Source: Urechidicola croceus
Lineage (GTDB): Bacteria; Bacteroidota; Bacteroidia; Flavobacteriales; Flavobacteriaceae
DNA length: 64,000 nt
NCBI RefSeq assembly: GCF_001761325.1
Contig: NZ_CP017478.1
Location: forward strand, 1,509,501 to 1,573,500
Direction of reading: 5' to 3'
The notes under the pieces are model-generated. The model did no database searches, was not told the origin of the DNA, and worked only from the letters and a program-made list of their open reading frames with translations. Below are positions 18,491 to 27,580 of the stretch, one piece after another (position 1 is the first letter of the stretch; each line of letters starts with the position of its first letter). Both the position numbers and the translations under genes were made by a program.

Positions 18491-19525
18491 TTAGTTACTA
18501 ACTGTAAGTTGATTAATAAATTCTGTTGGAGTAATTCCCTTCACTTTTTTAAAAGTTGCATTGAACGAAGATTTTGAATTAAAACCAACCTCATTTGCTA
18601 TTCCAAATAATGTATAATTTGAAAAATGGCTCTCCTGAAGATTTCTTATAAAAGCTTCTACTCTATATTCATTTATAAATTCTTGAAAACTTTTGTTTAA
18701 ATGTAAGTTTAAAACTTCTGAAATATGTTGCCTTGGAATGTTTAATTCATTAGAAACTTTATTAATTGATAATTTAGAATCTGCAAATAACTCTTCTACC
18801 TCCATTGAATGAATTAATTTCTTTTTATAATCATTTATTAATTCGGGCTTTAAACTAGATGTTTTATATTTTTTAATTTTAGCATTTGGCAAAAACTCAT
18901 TGGGTTTCATTATTAAATAAAACGTTATGAAATAAAATAAAAACGCTATAATAAGTAAGTTGTAAGTTGCTAAATTAGAATTATTAAATATAAAAAAGGA
19001 ATTAAAATTATTTAATTCAACAAATTCAGTTAGACCAGAAAAAATCATTAAAATGATAATTGGAATAACAAAATACAAAATCCAATGTCTTTTATTAACC
19101 TTTAGCAAATCAAACACTATATATATCAAATATCCAAGAAAAATACAATCCAAAATAATCTCTCCAATATCAATAAAAAAAGTATCTCGATTACTATAAA
19201 TTTCGAAACCTTCAATCACAAAATAAATTAAATTAGGTATAAAAAATATAATATCTTTTTTATCAAAATTCTCTTTTCCAGACTTAAAATATTTAAAAAA
19301 TAAAAAGAAAAAAGTTACGAAAAGTGAACTGTCAAATAGAAACCAATCTACACCTTTATTAAAAAGATTGTTGTCGTCATCACCTATTATATACATCAGA
19401 ATTGACACAATACTTCCAACAAATAATAAAAATGTGATTTTTTTATACTTTTTATAACTCTTAAATAAAATTAGTAATAAGAAAAACCCTTGTATTAAGG
19501 CTATTATCTGAAATAATTGAAGCAT
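18491..19525 (-). CDS. Membrane-bound AraC-family transcriptional regulator
   Basis: 344 residues. About seven hydrophobic spans fill residues 1-215; the C-terminal AraC helix-turn-helix pair covers about 240-340 (LSINKVSNELNIPRQHISEVLNLHLNKSFQEFINEYRV and FGIANEVGFNSKSSFNATFKKVKGITPTEF). This 7TM-like plus AraC design is frequent in Flavobacteriia and suggests direct control of genes by a membrane event. The ligand and targets are unknown. An 8-bp palindrome lies 44 nt upstream of the start. Confidence 0.88.
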   Translation of the reverse strand: MLQLFQIIALIQGFFLLLILFKSYKKYKKITFLLFVGSIVSILMYIIGDDDNNLFNKGVDWFLFDSSLFVTFFFLFFKYFKSGKENFDKKDIIFFIPNLIYFVIEGFEIYSNRDTFFIDIGEIILDCIFLGYLIYIVFDLLKVNKRHWILYFVIPIIILMIFSGLTEFVELNNFNSFFIFNNSNLATYNLLIIAFLFYFITFYLIMKPNEFLPNAKIKKYKTSSLKPELINDYKKKLIHSMEVEELFADSKLSINKVSNELNIPRQHISEVLNLHLNKSFQEFINEYRVEAFIRNLQESHFSNYTLFGIANEVGFNSKSSFNATFKKVKGITPTEFINQLTVSN

Positions 19526-19568
19526 TGACGTTATATTAATATAGAATAAACGCTAATTATACTTATAT

Positions 19569-19590
19569 ATTTCACTATACTAAGTGAAAT
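19569..19590. promoter_or_regulatory. Palindrome upstream of the AraC-type regulator
   Basis: ATTTCACT-atacta-AGTGAAAT, a perfect 8-bp inverted repeat with a 6-nt centre, 44 nt before the regulator start. Its size suits a dimer operator, although AraC proteins usually prefer direct repeats. Confidence 0.45.
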
Positions 19591-19636
19591 TAACATTCAA
19601 TATCAATGACTAAGACAACTTGTACAAACTCAAAAA

Positions 19637-20068
19637 TTATTCTTTTTTTTGCTTGCCGTAATACAATTCATGAGGTTTTCCGTCTTGATTCCAATCTAAC
19701 ATCCCTGTGAATTCAGCAGTTTTATTTTTATATTTAAAATAATATGAAGTTGTAATATTGTCAGAAGTTAAAAAGATACTATCTCCTTTAATTTCCCACC
19801 TCCCAGCAGAAGTATGAACTACTTTGTTATCTAGATCTCTATATTCCGAATGATATGTTTTATCAATATTATAAGTAGTTTTTATTGGCTTAATTTTCAA
19901 TATTTGCTCCCATTTTCCTTCAGGAACATCATAAATTGAATCGTTAGAAAAAGTAATTTTCATTGATAAATTCGACCAAGTACCGATTAAATGTTCTTCT
20001 AACGATTTCTTCTTTACACAAGAAATTAACAAAATCGGAATTAGGAATATATAATATAGATTACGCAT
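19637..20068 (-). CDS. Lipoprotein with lipocalin-like domain, unknown function
   Basis: 143 residues with a lipoprotein signal (lipobox LLISC, Cys17) followed by KKKSLEEHLIGTWSNLSMKITFSND. The GTW motif near the start of a beta-rich domain is typical of lipocalin-like (DUF4488-type) Bacteroidetes lipoproteins. It probably sits in the outer or inner membrane facing the periplasm. It lies 29 nt after the thioesterase gene and could be the last gene of the his transcription unit. Confidence 0.7.
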   Translation of the reverse strand: MRNLYYIFLIPILLISCVKKKSLEEHLIGTWSNLSMKITFSNDSIYDVPEGKWEQILKIKPIKTTYNIDKTYHSEYRDLDNKVVHTSAGRWEIKGDSIFLTSDNITTSYYFKYKNKTAEFTGMLDWNQDGKPHELYYGKQKKE

Positions 20069-20097
20069 AATTACTTTTTATGAATCAAATTTAAAAA

Positions 20098-20493
20098 TTA
20101 ATTCAACACACTCAAAACCTCTTCATTTATACGTGTTGGTTTGAATGTTTTAGCATCAATTAAACACCAAGTAGATTTCACTTTTACTAATAAAGACTCT
20201 CCTTTAAAAATCTCTACATGACGAATTGATTTTACTCCTTTCGACTCGCCAATAAAAGTTTTAACGGTAATTTTATCGTCCAAAAATGCTTGACCTACAT
20301 AATCTATCTCATGTCGAACAACCACCCAAAAATATTTTTTGTTCAGGTCTTCATTTGATAATACTTCCCAATGTTTTTCTGAAATATCATTAACCCATTG
20401 TAAGTAAACTACGTTATTCACATGATTCAAAGCATCTATTTCAGACGCCTTTACCTTAAACGACTTCTTATATGACTTGGGTTCGTTTACCAT
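20098..20493 (-). CDS. Acyl-CoA thioesterase (4HBT / YbgC-FadM family)
   Basis: 131 residues, one hotdog domain. The active-site segment is VKASEIDALNHVNNVVYLQW, with D20 as the likely catalytic Asp and the HVNN signature. Members hydrolyse acyl-CoA or acyl-ACP thioesters in the cytosol. It begins 1 nt after the hisIE stop, so it is translated with the histidine operon, although it has no known place in that pathway. Confidence 0.88.
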   Translation of the reverse strand: MVNEPKSYKKSFKVKASEIDALNHVNNVVYLQWVNDISEKHWEVLSNEDLNKKYFWVVVRHEIDYVGQAFLDDKITVKTFIGESKGVKSIRHVEIFKGESLLVKVKSTWCLIDAKTFKPTRINEEVLSVLN

Positions 20494-20494
20494 T

Positions 20495-21088
20495 TTACTT
20501 CTTTCTGGATTTTAGAACTTCAACAATATCGTTCAATTTAAAACCTTTCGCTTGTAGTAAAATTAAATAATGAAATAATAAATCTGCCGATTCATCAAGG
20601 AATAATTCATCGTTACTATCCTTTGCTTCAATCACAACCTCAACTGCTTCTTCACCTACTTTTTGAGCCATTTTATTAATTCCTCTTTTATAAAGTGAGG
20701 CTACATAAGATGCTTCGTCAGGGTTTTCTATACGATTTTGAATCGTATTTTCTAAAGTAGATAAAAACCCGAATTCTTGTGTGTTTTCTTCTGCCCAACA
20801 AGTGTCTGTACCTTTATGGCACGTTGGCCCTTGTGGGTTTACAGTAACTAAAAGTGAATCATCATCACAATCATTTTTGATATCAATAAGGTGTAAAAAA
20901 TTTCCACTCTCTTCACCCTTCGTCCATAAGCGTTGTTTACTACGGCTATAAAAAGTTACTTTATTAGTTTCAATTGTTTTATCAAAAGATTCTTGATTCA
21001 TATAGCCCAACATCAACACATTTTTTGTTGTTGCGTCTTGAATAATTGCTGGTATTAATCCTGTATTTTTATCAAAATTTATTTTCAT
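20495..21088 (-). CDS. hisIE: Bifunctional phosphoribosyl-AMP cyclohydrolase / phosphoribosyl-ATP pyrophosphatase
   Basis: 197 residues from the ATG at 21088; a longer frame from 21133 would include intergenic repeat DNA. It carries out steps 2 and 3 of histidine synthesis. HisI part (about 1-105): VLMLGYMNQESF, metal ligands in NDCDDDSLLV, and GPTCHKGTDTCW. HisE part (about 110-197): EASYVASLYKRG and KVGEEAVEVVIEA with the acidic metal site. Last his gene of the operon. Confidence 0.95.
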   Translation of the reverse strand: MKINFDKNTGLIPAIIQDATTKNVLMLGYMNQESFDKTIETNKVTFYSRSKQRLWTKGEESGNFLHLIDIKNDCDDDSLLVTVNPQGPTCHKGTDTCWAEENTQEFGFLSTLENTIQNRIENPDEASYVASLYKRGINKMAQKVGEEAVEVVIEAKDSNDELFLDESADLLFHYLILLQAKGFKLNDIVEVLKSRKK

Positions 21089-21178
21089 ATCTATATTGTT
21101 GATTGTTGTTGGTTGATTATTGTTCGTTGACACCTAATTTATAAGCCATCAACTAACAACCGAATACCAGCAACCAAT

Positions 21179-21934
21179 TTATTTTCTAACTTTTATTCCT
21201 TGTTGTTCTAATTCTTTCTTTAGATCTGCGATTTCAATTTCTTTAAAATGAAATACACTCGCTGCTAATGCTGCATCTGCTTTTCCTTTAACAAAAGCAT
21301 CGGTAAAATGTTGTATCGTTCCTGCTCCTCCACTTGCAATAACAGGTACATTTACTTCTTCAGATATTCTACGTAAAGCATCATTTGCAAATCCATCTTT
21401 AGTTCCATCATTATTCATAGATGTAAATAAAATTTCACCAGCACCACGTTCTACGCCCTCTTTAACCCAATCAAACAAATTCAATTCAGTTTCTACGCGT
21501 CCACCTACTAAAAAGACTTTCCATTCGCCATTTATCAACTTTGCATCTACTGCTAAAACAATACATTGACTTCCAAATTTATTAGATAAATCATTAATTA
21601 ACTGCGGATTTTTTACTGCAGATGAATTTATGGAAACTTTATCTGCTCCTGCACGTAGTAAAATATTTACATCTTCAATTGATGAAATTCCGCCTCCAAC
21701 AGTAAATGGTATATTTACTTTTCGAGCAACTTTCTCTACCATTTCTACCAATGTTTTACGCCTTTCTTTAGTGGCAGTAATATCTAGAAAAACCAATTCA
21801 TCAGCACCTTCTTTAGAATATCTATCGGCTAATTCAACTGGATCTCCAGCATCACGTAAACCAACGAAATTCACACCTTTTACAGTGCGTCCGTCTTTAA
21901 TATCTAAGCAAGGTATAATTCTTTTTGTTAACAT
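21179..21934 (-). CDS. hisF: Imidazole glycerol phosphate synthase, cyclase subunit HisF
   Basis: 251 residues, a (beta/alpha)8 barrel. With HisH it makes imidazole glycerol phosphate and AICAR. Catalytic Asp residues are D11 in [15 protein letters not shown] and the Asp of VLAVDAKL. Phosphate-binding loops FTVGGGISS and VIASGGAGT are present. Size is normal. It is separated from hisA by a 131-bp gap holding palindromic repeats, and from hisIE by 90 bp with remnants of a TTG-rich repeat. Confidence 0.97.
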   Translation of the reverse strand: MLTKRIIPCLDIKDGRTVKGVNFVGLRDAGDPVELADRYSKEGADELVFLDITATKERRKTLVEMVEKVARKVNIPFTVGGGISSIEDVNILLRAGADKVSINSSAVKNPQLINDLSNKFGSQCIVLAVDAKLINGEWKVFLVGGRVETELNLFDWVKEGVERGAGEILFTSMNNDGTKDGFANDALRRISEEVNVPVIASGGAGTIQHFTDAFVKGKADAALAASVFHFKEIEIADLKKELEQQGIKVRK

Positions 21935-21945
21935 ACTTTTAATTT

Positions 21946-21969
21946 GACATTCCTGTGCAGACAGGAATC
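21946..21969. repeat. Family C hairpin repeat
   Basis: ATTCCTGT-gcag-ACAGGAAT core inside a GACATTCC...GGAATCT unit. Two further copies (37422, 39302) have ATTCCTGC-cttc-GCAGGAAT, so the stem changes are compensated. Confidence 0.75.
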
Positions 21970-21987
21970 TTAAGTTTTATTCTATTG

Positions 21988-22061
21988 CGTCACGCTGAAT
22001 TTATTTCAGCGTCTCATCACTTAAAAAGATAATGTGATTCTGAAACAAGTTCAGAATGACG
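21988..22061. repeat. Family A palindromic repeat, double hairpin (hisA-hisF gap)
   Basis: First hairpin ACGCTGAA-tttat-TTCAGCGT (21992-22012), second ATTCTGAA-acaag-TTCAGAAT (22037-22057), in the arrangement GTCA...CTCAT...ATGTG...TGAC. The two stems differ at three positions and each remains fully paired. Confidence 0.88.
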
Positions 22062-22065
22062 CTAT

Positions 22066-22791
22066 TTAGTTATTTAATATATAATTTTCTAATTGTTTTA
22101 GACTAATTCGATTTTCATAGATGGCTTTTCCAATGATAGTTCCTTCACAACCTAACTCAGCCAATTTTGGCAATTCATCAAAAGTTGAAATACCACCTGA
22201 AGCAATTAACTTGATATTTGGAATTTCAGTCAACATCTTTTTGTATAAATCAAACGATGGACCTTGTAGCATTCCGTCTTTAGAAATATCTGTGCAAATC
22301 ACATAAGAAACGCCTTCTTTTTGGTAGTTCTGAACAAAAGGAATTAATTCCTCTTCCGATTCTTCTAGCCATCCACTAACGGCAATTTTTTCGTTATTAG
22401 CATCGGCACCTAAAATAATTTTATCTGCACCAAATTTAGACAACCAACTTTTAAATGTACCAGTATCTTTTACAGCAATACTTCCACCAGTAATTTGATT
22501 TGCACCGCTTTCAAAAGCAATTTTTAAATCTTCATCTGTTTTCAAACCGCCACCAAAATCAACTTTTAAATTGGTTTGAGAGGCTATTTGTTCTAAAATT
22601 TTATGATTTACAATATGTTTGCTTTTGGCGCCATCTAGATCAACCAAATGTAAATATTCAATTCCGTGGTCTTGAAACTCTTTGGCAACTTCTAATGGGT
22701 TTTCGTTATAGATAATCTTCGTGTTGTAATCTCCTTTTGAAAGACGCACACATTTTCCTTCTATAATATCTATTGCTGGTATTATTCTCAT
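22066..22791 (-). CDS. hisA: Phosphoribosylformimino-AICAR-P isomerase HisA
   Basis: 241 residues, a (beta/alpha)8 barrel paralogous to HisF. It isomerises ProFAR to PRFAR (step 4). Catalytic acids are D8 in [19 protein letters not shown] and the Asp in [16 protein letters not shown]; phosphate loops are [10 protein letters not shown] and LIASGGIST. Immediately upstream of its ATG begins a 145-bp 7-mer tandem array, so its translation start lies right at the edge of simple repeat DNA. Confidence 0.97.
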   Translation of the reverse strand: MRIIPAIDIIEGKCVRLSKGDYNTKIIYNENPLEVAKEFQDHGIEYLHLVDLDGAKSKHIVNHKILEQIASQTNLKVDFGGGLKTDEDLKIAFESGANQITGGSIAVKDTGTFKSWLSKFGADKIILGADANNEKIAVSGWLEESEEELIPFVQNYQKEGVSYVICTDISKDGMLQGPSFDLYKKMLTEIPNIKLIASGGISTFDELPKLAELGCEGTIIGKAIYENRISLKQLENYILNN

Positions 22792-22794
22792 TGA

Positions 22795-22939
22795 TTAGTT
22801 GTTAGTTGTTAGTTGTTGGTTGTTGGTTGTTGGTTGTTGGTTGTTGGTTGTTGGTTGTTGGTTGTTGGTTGTTGGTTGTTGGTTGTTGGTTGTTGGTTGT
22901 TGGTTGTTGGTTGTTGGTTGTTGGTTGTTGGTTGTTGGT
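22795..22939. repeat. 7-bp tandem repeat array, about 20.7 copies
   Basis: Three TTAGTTG units (22795-22815), then 17 exact TTGGTTG units (22816-22934) and a 5-nt partial unit. It lies between hisH and hisA, 4 nt from the hisA ATG. Because 7 is not a multiple of 3, an open frame through it encodes a 7-residue periodic peptide, which is an artefact. Confidence 0.97.
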
Positions 22940-23002
22940 AATTTAAATAATAAACCATTTTCTAATTTCATCAGTCTTTTTTTAATTTAACCTTCTATTT
23001 GT

Positions 23003-23083
23003 GTCATTTGGAGTGAAACGAGAAATCGTATTCTATTGTTCATGTGATTCTCATGTTGAGATTTCTCCTACCGTCGAAATGAC
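23003..23083. repeat. Family B long inverted repeat
   Basis: Begins GTCATTTGGAG..GAGAAATC and ends GATTTCTCC..TCGAAATGAC: imperfect outer arms GTCATTT/AAATGAC and inner arms GAGAAATC/GATTTCTC. Other copies at 26042 and 36835. Confidence 0.8.
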
Positions 23084-23087
23084 TTAC

Positions 23088-23681
23088 TCATTCTATTTTC
23101 AATTCAATAAAATTCTTTAATATTTGCTCACCAATTCCACTACTTTTTTCTGGATGAAATTGACATGCATAAAAATTGTCTTTCTGAATTGCTCCTGCAT
23201 ATTTCAAACCATAGTCTGTTGTTGCAATTGTATATTCATTTTTTGGAATATAATAACTATGTACATAATATACATATTCATCATTGTTTATTCCTTCAAA
23301 AAGTTTTCCTTTTAAATCATTGACAACATTCCACCCTATTTGTGGTACTTTTAATTTGTCATTAAATTTAAGGCAATCCATTGGGAAAATATCAAGACAA
23401 AATGTGTCATTTTCTTGTGAATGACTACACATTAACTGCATTCCAAGGCAAATACCTAGAACTGGTTGTTTCAATTTTGGAATCACTTTTTCTAAGCCAA
23501 ATTTCTTGATTTCAGCCATAGCGCTACTTGCTTCACCAACTCCTGGAAAAATAACTTTATCTGCCGATTGAATTACTTCTGCATCATTGGAACATATGGC
23601 TTCATATCCTAAACGTTCTAAAGCGAACTGGACAGACTTCACATTTCCTGCACCGTAATCAATAATTACTATTTTGCTCAT
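23088..23681 (-). CDS. hisH: Imidazole glycerol phosphate synthase, glutamine amidotransferase subunit HisH
   Basis: 197 residues, class I glutamine amidotransferase. Nucleophile C78 lies in VLGICLGMQLM, and the His-Glu pair in ACQFHPEKSS; the N-terminus IVIIDYGAGNVKSV and PGVGEASSAM complete the family pattern. It delivers ammonia to HisF. Its start overlaps the hisB stop by one base. Confidence 0.97.
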   Translation of the reverse strand: MSKIVIIDYGAGNVKSVQFALERLGYEAICSNDAEVIQSADKVIFPGVGEASSAMAEIKKFGLEKVIPKLKQPVLGICLGMQLMCSHSQENDTFCLDIFPMDCLKFNDKLKVPQIGWNVVNDLKGKLFEGINNDEYVYYVHSYYIPKNEYTIATTDYGLKYAGAIQKDNFYACQFHPEKSSGIGEQILKNFIELKIE

Positions 23682-24814
23682 TATAACATTCCTTTTGTTG
23701 ACGGTAAAATCATTTTTTCAGCATCACGTTTAACAGCCACTTTGATTGCTTTGGCAAATGCTTTGAAAATAGCCTCAATTTTGTGGTGTTCGTTTTCACC
23801 TTCAACTTTTATATTTAAATTGGCTTTAGCACCATCGGTGAATGATTTAAAGAAATGGTAAAACATTTCTGTTGGCATTTTTCCAATCATTTCTCGTTTG
23901 AATTCTGCATCCCAAACCAACCAATTTCTTCCACCAAAATCAATCGCAACTTGTGCCAAACAATCATCCATTGGCAAACAGAATCCGTAGCGTTCAATTC
24001 CCAATTTATTCCCAAGGGCAGTTGCAAAAACTTCACCTAAAGCAATAGCAGTATCCTCAATAGTATGGTGTTCATCTACTTCTAAATCGCCATCTACTTT
24101 TACAACTAAATCCATATTTCCATGACGTGCAATTTGATCGAGCATATGATCAAAAAAGGCAATTCCGGTTTCAATTTCACTTTTACCAGTTCCGTCAAGA
24201 TTTAATTTGATATAAATATCTGTTTCATTCGTTTTTCTTGTGATTTCAGCAACACGATCTTCTAACTTTAAAAACTCATAAATTTTTTGCCAATCATTAC
24301 TTTCTAAAGCGATAAAAGCATCTAATTCCTCACGTTTTACGGTGATTTCATCAGTCCCTAAATGTGTTTCATCATTGATGTAAATTCCTTTTGCGCCTAA
24401 GTTTTTAGCCAATTCAATATCTGTTAAACGATCACCGATTACAAATGAATTTTCCAAATCATATTCTTCAGAAAAATATTTAGTCAATAAGCCAGTATTT
24501 GGCTTACGTGTTGGGGCATTGTCTTTGGCGAAAGTTTTATCGATTACAATTTCGTCAAATTCAAAACCTTCATTTTTAAAAGTGCTCAATACAAAATTAT
24601 GCACAGGCCAAAAGGTGTCTTCAGGATACACTTCTGTTCCCAAACCATCTTGATTGGTAATCATTACCAATTCGTAGTCCAATTCTTTGGCAATTTTCGG
24701 TAAATAAGCCAATGCTTTTGGATAGAAAACCAACTTTTCGAATGAGTCTGTTTGCTCATCTGCTGGTTCTTTTATCATTGTTCCGTCTCTATCAATAAAA
24801 AGTACTTTCTTCAT
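23681..24814 (-). CDS. hisB: Bifunctional histidinol-phosphatase / imidazoleglycerol-phosphate dehydratase
   Basis: 377 residues. N-terminal HAD phosphatase (about 1-165) with D8 and D10 in [13 protein letters not shown] and [14 protein letters not shown]-terminal IGPD (about 185-377) with the manganese motifs [15 protein letters not shown] and [14 protein letters not shown]. It supplies steps 6 and 8 of histidine synthesis in one chain, as in E. coli. Confidence 0.97.
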   Translation of the reverse strand: MKKVLFIDRDGTMIKEPADEQTDSFEKLVFYPKALAYLPKIAKELDYELVMITNQDGLGTEVYPEDTFWPVHNFVLSTFKNEGFEFDEIVIDKTFAKDNAPTRKPNTGLLTKYFSEEYDLENSFVIGDRLTDIELAKNLGAKGIYINDETHLGTDEITVKREELDAFIALESNDWQKIYEFLKLEDRVAEITRKTNETDIYIKLNLDGTGKSEIETGIAFFDHMLDQIARHGNMDLVVKVDGDLEVDEHHTIEDTAIALGEVFATALGNKLGIERYGFCLPMDDCLAQVAIDFGGRNWLVWDAEFKREMIGKMPTEMFYHFFKSFTDGAKANLNIKVEGENEHHKIEAIFKAFAKAIKVAVKRDAEKMILPSTKGML

Positions 24815-24834
24815 AATACTATTTCTTTTTTTTT

Positions 24835-24946
24835 CGTCACGCTGAACTTGTTTATTTACCTTATCCTATTTTATATTTAGGAATTCATGAATCTTCGATT
24901 TCAGCGTCTCATCATGATGCGATTCTGAAACAAGTTCAGAATGACG
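24835..24946. repeat. Family A repeat, long-loop variant plus hairpin (hisB-hisC gap)
   Basis: Long hairpin with ACGCTGAA at the left and TTCAGCGT at the right, enclosing about 50 nt that include ATTTAGGAATTCATGAATC. Then ATTCTGAA-acaag-TTCAGAAT. The same long insert recurs at 27432, where the outer stem is ACCC/GGGT instead. Confidence 0.85.
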
Positions 24947-24952
24947 TATATT

Positions 24953-25996
24953 TTATAATTTTCTTAATGCTTGAATTAATTTCTCGTTTTCAATAGGTGT
25001 TCCAATCGTGATTCTTAATGTATTTTCACATAAAACTTGATTGCATCTATTTCGAATAACGATTCCAAGATCTAATAATTTATTATAAATGTTATTTGCA
25101 TCCTCTACTTTTATCAACCAAAAGTTAGCATCAGATGGGTATATTTTTTTTACAAAAGATAATTCAGATAGCGCATCTCTCATACTTTCTCTTTCTTGTA
25201 AAATCAATTCTAATTTTCCTTCGTATCCTTCCACATCATTCAATGCTTCTAAAGCAGTTCTTTGCGTTAAAACATTTACGTTATATGGAGGTTTTATTTT
25301 ATTTAATACAGAAACAATTTTAGTAGATGCAAAGCATAATCCTAATCTAATTCCTGCCATTCCATATGCTTTTGAAAGTGTTTGACACACAATCAAATTT
25401 GGGTATTGCTCTAATTTTGTTGTCCAAGACGGTGAAGAAGCAAAATCAATATAGGCTTCATCAATTACAACTAAACAATTAGATTTAGTTAAAACTTCCT
25501 CAATCTGATTTTCAGGAATAATATTACCTGTTGGATTGTTTGGTGAACATAAAAAGATGATTTTTGTGTTTGCATCAATTTGAGATAAAATATCCGCAAC
25601 ATTTAAGTTGAAATCAACGGTCAAAACCGAATTTTTCAACTCAATATCATTTAATCCTGCTAACACTTTATACATTCCATATGTTGGAGGAGTACAAATT
25701 ACATTGTCTTCTTTCGGCTCACAAAACGCTCTGAAAATTAAATCTAATATTTCATCACTTCCATTACCCAAAATCATATTTTGAGTTGGAATATTTTTTA
25801 TTTCCGATAAGCGCTCTTTTACCAATTTCTGATACGGATCTGGATAACGATTGATTCCGTTTTCAAACGGATTCTCATTTGCGTCTAAATAAACATCTGC
25901 AACTTTGGTAAATTCATCTCTTGCAGATGAATAAGGAGCCATGTTTTGTACGTTTGTACGAATGAAATTTTCTATTTTAAAGTCTTTTGTTTTCAT
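24953..25996 (-). CDS. hisC: Histidinol-phosphate aminotransferase
   Basis: 347 residues from the ATG at 25996 (MKTKDFKIENF). Fold-type I aminotransferase of step 7. PLP contacts: LGNGSDEILDLIFRAFC, CSPNNPTGN, VIDEAYIDF, and the Schiff-base Lys in QTLSKAYGMAGIRLG; IRITIGTP-like ending LRITIGTPIENE. A GTG start three codons upstream lies in repeat DNA and is unlikely. Confidence 0.96.
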   Translation of the reverse strand: MKTKDFKIENFIRTNVQNMAPYSSARDEFTKVADVYLDANENPFENGINRYPDPYQKLVKERLSEIKNIPTQNMILGNGSDEILDLIFRAFCEPKEDNVICTPPTYGMYKVLAGLNDIELKNSVLTVDFNLNVADILSQIDANTKIIFLCSPNNPTGNIIPENQIEEVLTKSNCLVVIDEAYIDFASSPSWTTKLEQYPNLIVCQTLSKAYGMAGIRLGLCFASTKIVSVLNKIKPPYNVNVLTQRTALEALNDVEGYEGKLELILQERESMRDALSELSFVKKIYPSDANFWLIKVEDANNIYNKLLDLGIVIRNRCNQVLCENTLRITIGTPIENEKLIQALRKL

Positions 25997-25999
25997 TTT

Positions 26000-26030
26000 C
26001 GTCACCCTGAATTTATTTCAGGGTCTCATT
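26000..26030. repeat. Family A single hairpin (hisC-hisD gap)
   Basis: ACCCTGAA-tttat-TTCAGGGT within CGTCA...GTCTCATT, starting 4 bp from the hisC ATG. A third stem type, again fully paired. Confidence 0.85.
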
Positions 26031-26041
26031 ATTTATTTTTA

Positions 26042-26122
26042 GTCATTTCGAGTAAAACGAGAAATCGTAATATATTACTCACTTGATTCTCAGGATGTGG
26101 TTTCTCCTATTGTCGAAATGAC
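26042..26122. repeat. Family B long inverted repeat (hisC-hisD gap)
   Basis: GTCATTTCGAGTAAAACGAG ... GTGGTTTCTCCTATTGTCGA then AATGAC. Outer arms TCATTTCGA / TCGAAATGA pair exactly; inner arms are imperfect. Confidence 0.85.
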
Positions 26123-26130
26123 AACTCCAA

Positions 26131-27414
26131 TTATTTTAAACTCTTCAATCTTAAAGTAACCGCATTTTTATGTGCTTGTAAGCCTTCTGCTTCAGCCATT
26201 AACTCAATTGCATTACCTATATTTTTTATTCCTTGTTCTGATATTTTTTGAAATGTAATTTTCTTTACAAATGCATCCAAATTTACACCGCTATAGGCTT
26301 TTGCAAAACCATTTGTTGGCAATGTATGGTTTGTTCCAGAAGCATAATCACCAGCACTTTCAGGCGTATAATTTCCAATAAATACTGAGCCTGCATTTAT
26401 AACTCCATTCAAATAATAATCTTCATTTTTAACAGCCAAAATATAGTGTTCAGGTGCATATTCATTGATTAAATCTAAAATATCTTTATTGTTTTCTAGA
26501 TAGATTAACTTCGAATTTTCAATTGCTTTTTTCGCAATTTCTTTTCTTGGTAATTCTTCAATTTGAGTATTTATTTCTCTTTCAACTTCTTGTAAGAAAT
26601 TTTTAGAATTTGATACACAAATCACTTGGCTATCTGCTCCATGTTCCGCTTGAGATAATAAATCTGACGCAACAAATGCTGCGTTTGCAGATTCATCAGC
26701 CAACACCAATAATTCGGATGGTCCTGCAGGCATATCAATAGCAATCCCTTCAGAAAGCGCAACTTGTTTTGCTGCTGTTACGTATTGATTTCCTGGTCCA
26801 AATATTTTATAAACTTGAGGGATTGTTTCTGTTCCAAAAGTTAATGCTCCAATTGCTTGAATTCCTCCAACTTTAAACACTTTTGTAACACCTACTAAGT
26901 TGGCAGTATACAATATTGCTGGATTGATATTTCCGTTTTTATCTGGCGGTGTACATAAAACTATTTCTTTACATCCAGCCAATTTTGCTGGAACAGCCAA
27001 CATTAAAACGGTTGAAAATAATGGTGCAGATCCTCCAGGAATATAAATCCCAACTTTTTCAATATCACGAGATTCTTGCCAGCACTCAACTCCATTAGCA
27101 GTTGTGATAACTTTCTTTTCAATTTTTTGCGAAGCATGAAACTTTTCAATATTATTTTTTGCTAATTCAATTGCTGCTTTTAATTCATCAGAAACAACTT
27201 TCTTGGCATTTTCTAATTCATCTTTTGAAGCAGTAAAATTATCTATTGAGACCTTGTCAAATTTTTCAGTGTACCTTTTTAAAGCCACGTCACCATTTTC
27301 TTTAACTTCATCAAAAACTTCTTTTACAACACTTTCTAAAGAAGCAGTTGTAAAAGTTGGACGTTTTAAAATTTCGCTCCAGGATTTTCTATCAGGATTT
27401 ATTATTGTATTCAT
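26131..27414 (-). CDS. hisD: Histidinol dehydrogenase
   Basis: 427 residues; NAD- and zinc-dependent, last two oxidations of histidine synthesis. Motifs: YIPGGSAPLFSTVLMLAVPAKLAGC, QAIGALTFGTETIP, DMPAGPSELLVLAD, LLSQAEHGADSQVICV, NEYAPEHYIL and GDYASGTNHTLPTNG with Zn and catalytic His/Glu residues. Full length. Separated from hisG by a 166-bp gap containing a large palindromic repeat. Confidence 0.97.
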   Translation of the reverse strand: MNTIINPDRKSWSEILKRPTFTTASLESVVKEVFDEVKENGDVALKRYTEKFDKVSIDNFTASKDELENAKKVVSDELKAAIELAKNNIEKFHASQKIEKKVITTANGVECWQESRDIEKVGIYIPGGSAPLFSTVLMLAVPAKLAGCKEIVLCTPPDKNGNINPAILYTANLVGVTKVFKVGGIQAIGALTFGTETIPQVYKIFGPGNQYVTAAKQVALSEGIAIDMPAGPSELLVLADESANAAFVASDLLSQAEHGADSQVICVSNSKNFLQEVEREINTQIEELPRKEIAKKAIENSKLIYLENNKDILDLINEYAPEHYILAVKNEDYYLNGVINAGSVFIGNYTPESAGDYASGTNHTLPTNGFAKAYSGVNLDAFVKKITFQKISEQGIKNIGNAIELMAEAEGLQAHKNAVTLRLKSLK

Positions 27415-27431
27415 TATTTAATTTATTCTTT

Positions 27432-27567
27432 CGCCACCCTGAACTTGTTTATTCATCTTTCTCCATTTTAATATTTAGGAATTCATGAATCTTCGATTTC
27501 AGGGTCGCATTCAAATTTCAATATAATAGAGCATTGTGATGAGATTCTGAAATAAATTCAGAATGAC
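27432..27567. repeat. Family A repeat, long-loop variant plus hairpin (hisD-hisG gap)
   Basis: Outer stem ACCCTGAA / TTCAGGGT with the same enclosed insert as at 24835, then ATTCTGAA-ataaa-TTCAGAAT. It lies in the first intergenic gap of the his operon. Confidence 0.85.
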
Positions 27568-27580
27568 AAGATTCGTAATT

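Noticed and set aside
22795-22939. Possible CRISPR-like array
   Set aside because: Units are 7 bp and contiguous without spacers, and no cas genes are present.
22799-22990. 63-residue ORF with a perfect LLVVGCW repeat
   Set aside because: It is only the translation of the 7-bp tandem array. No start context, and the gap is non-coding in the his operon.
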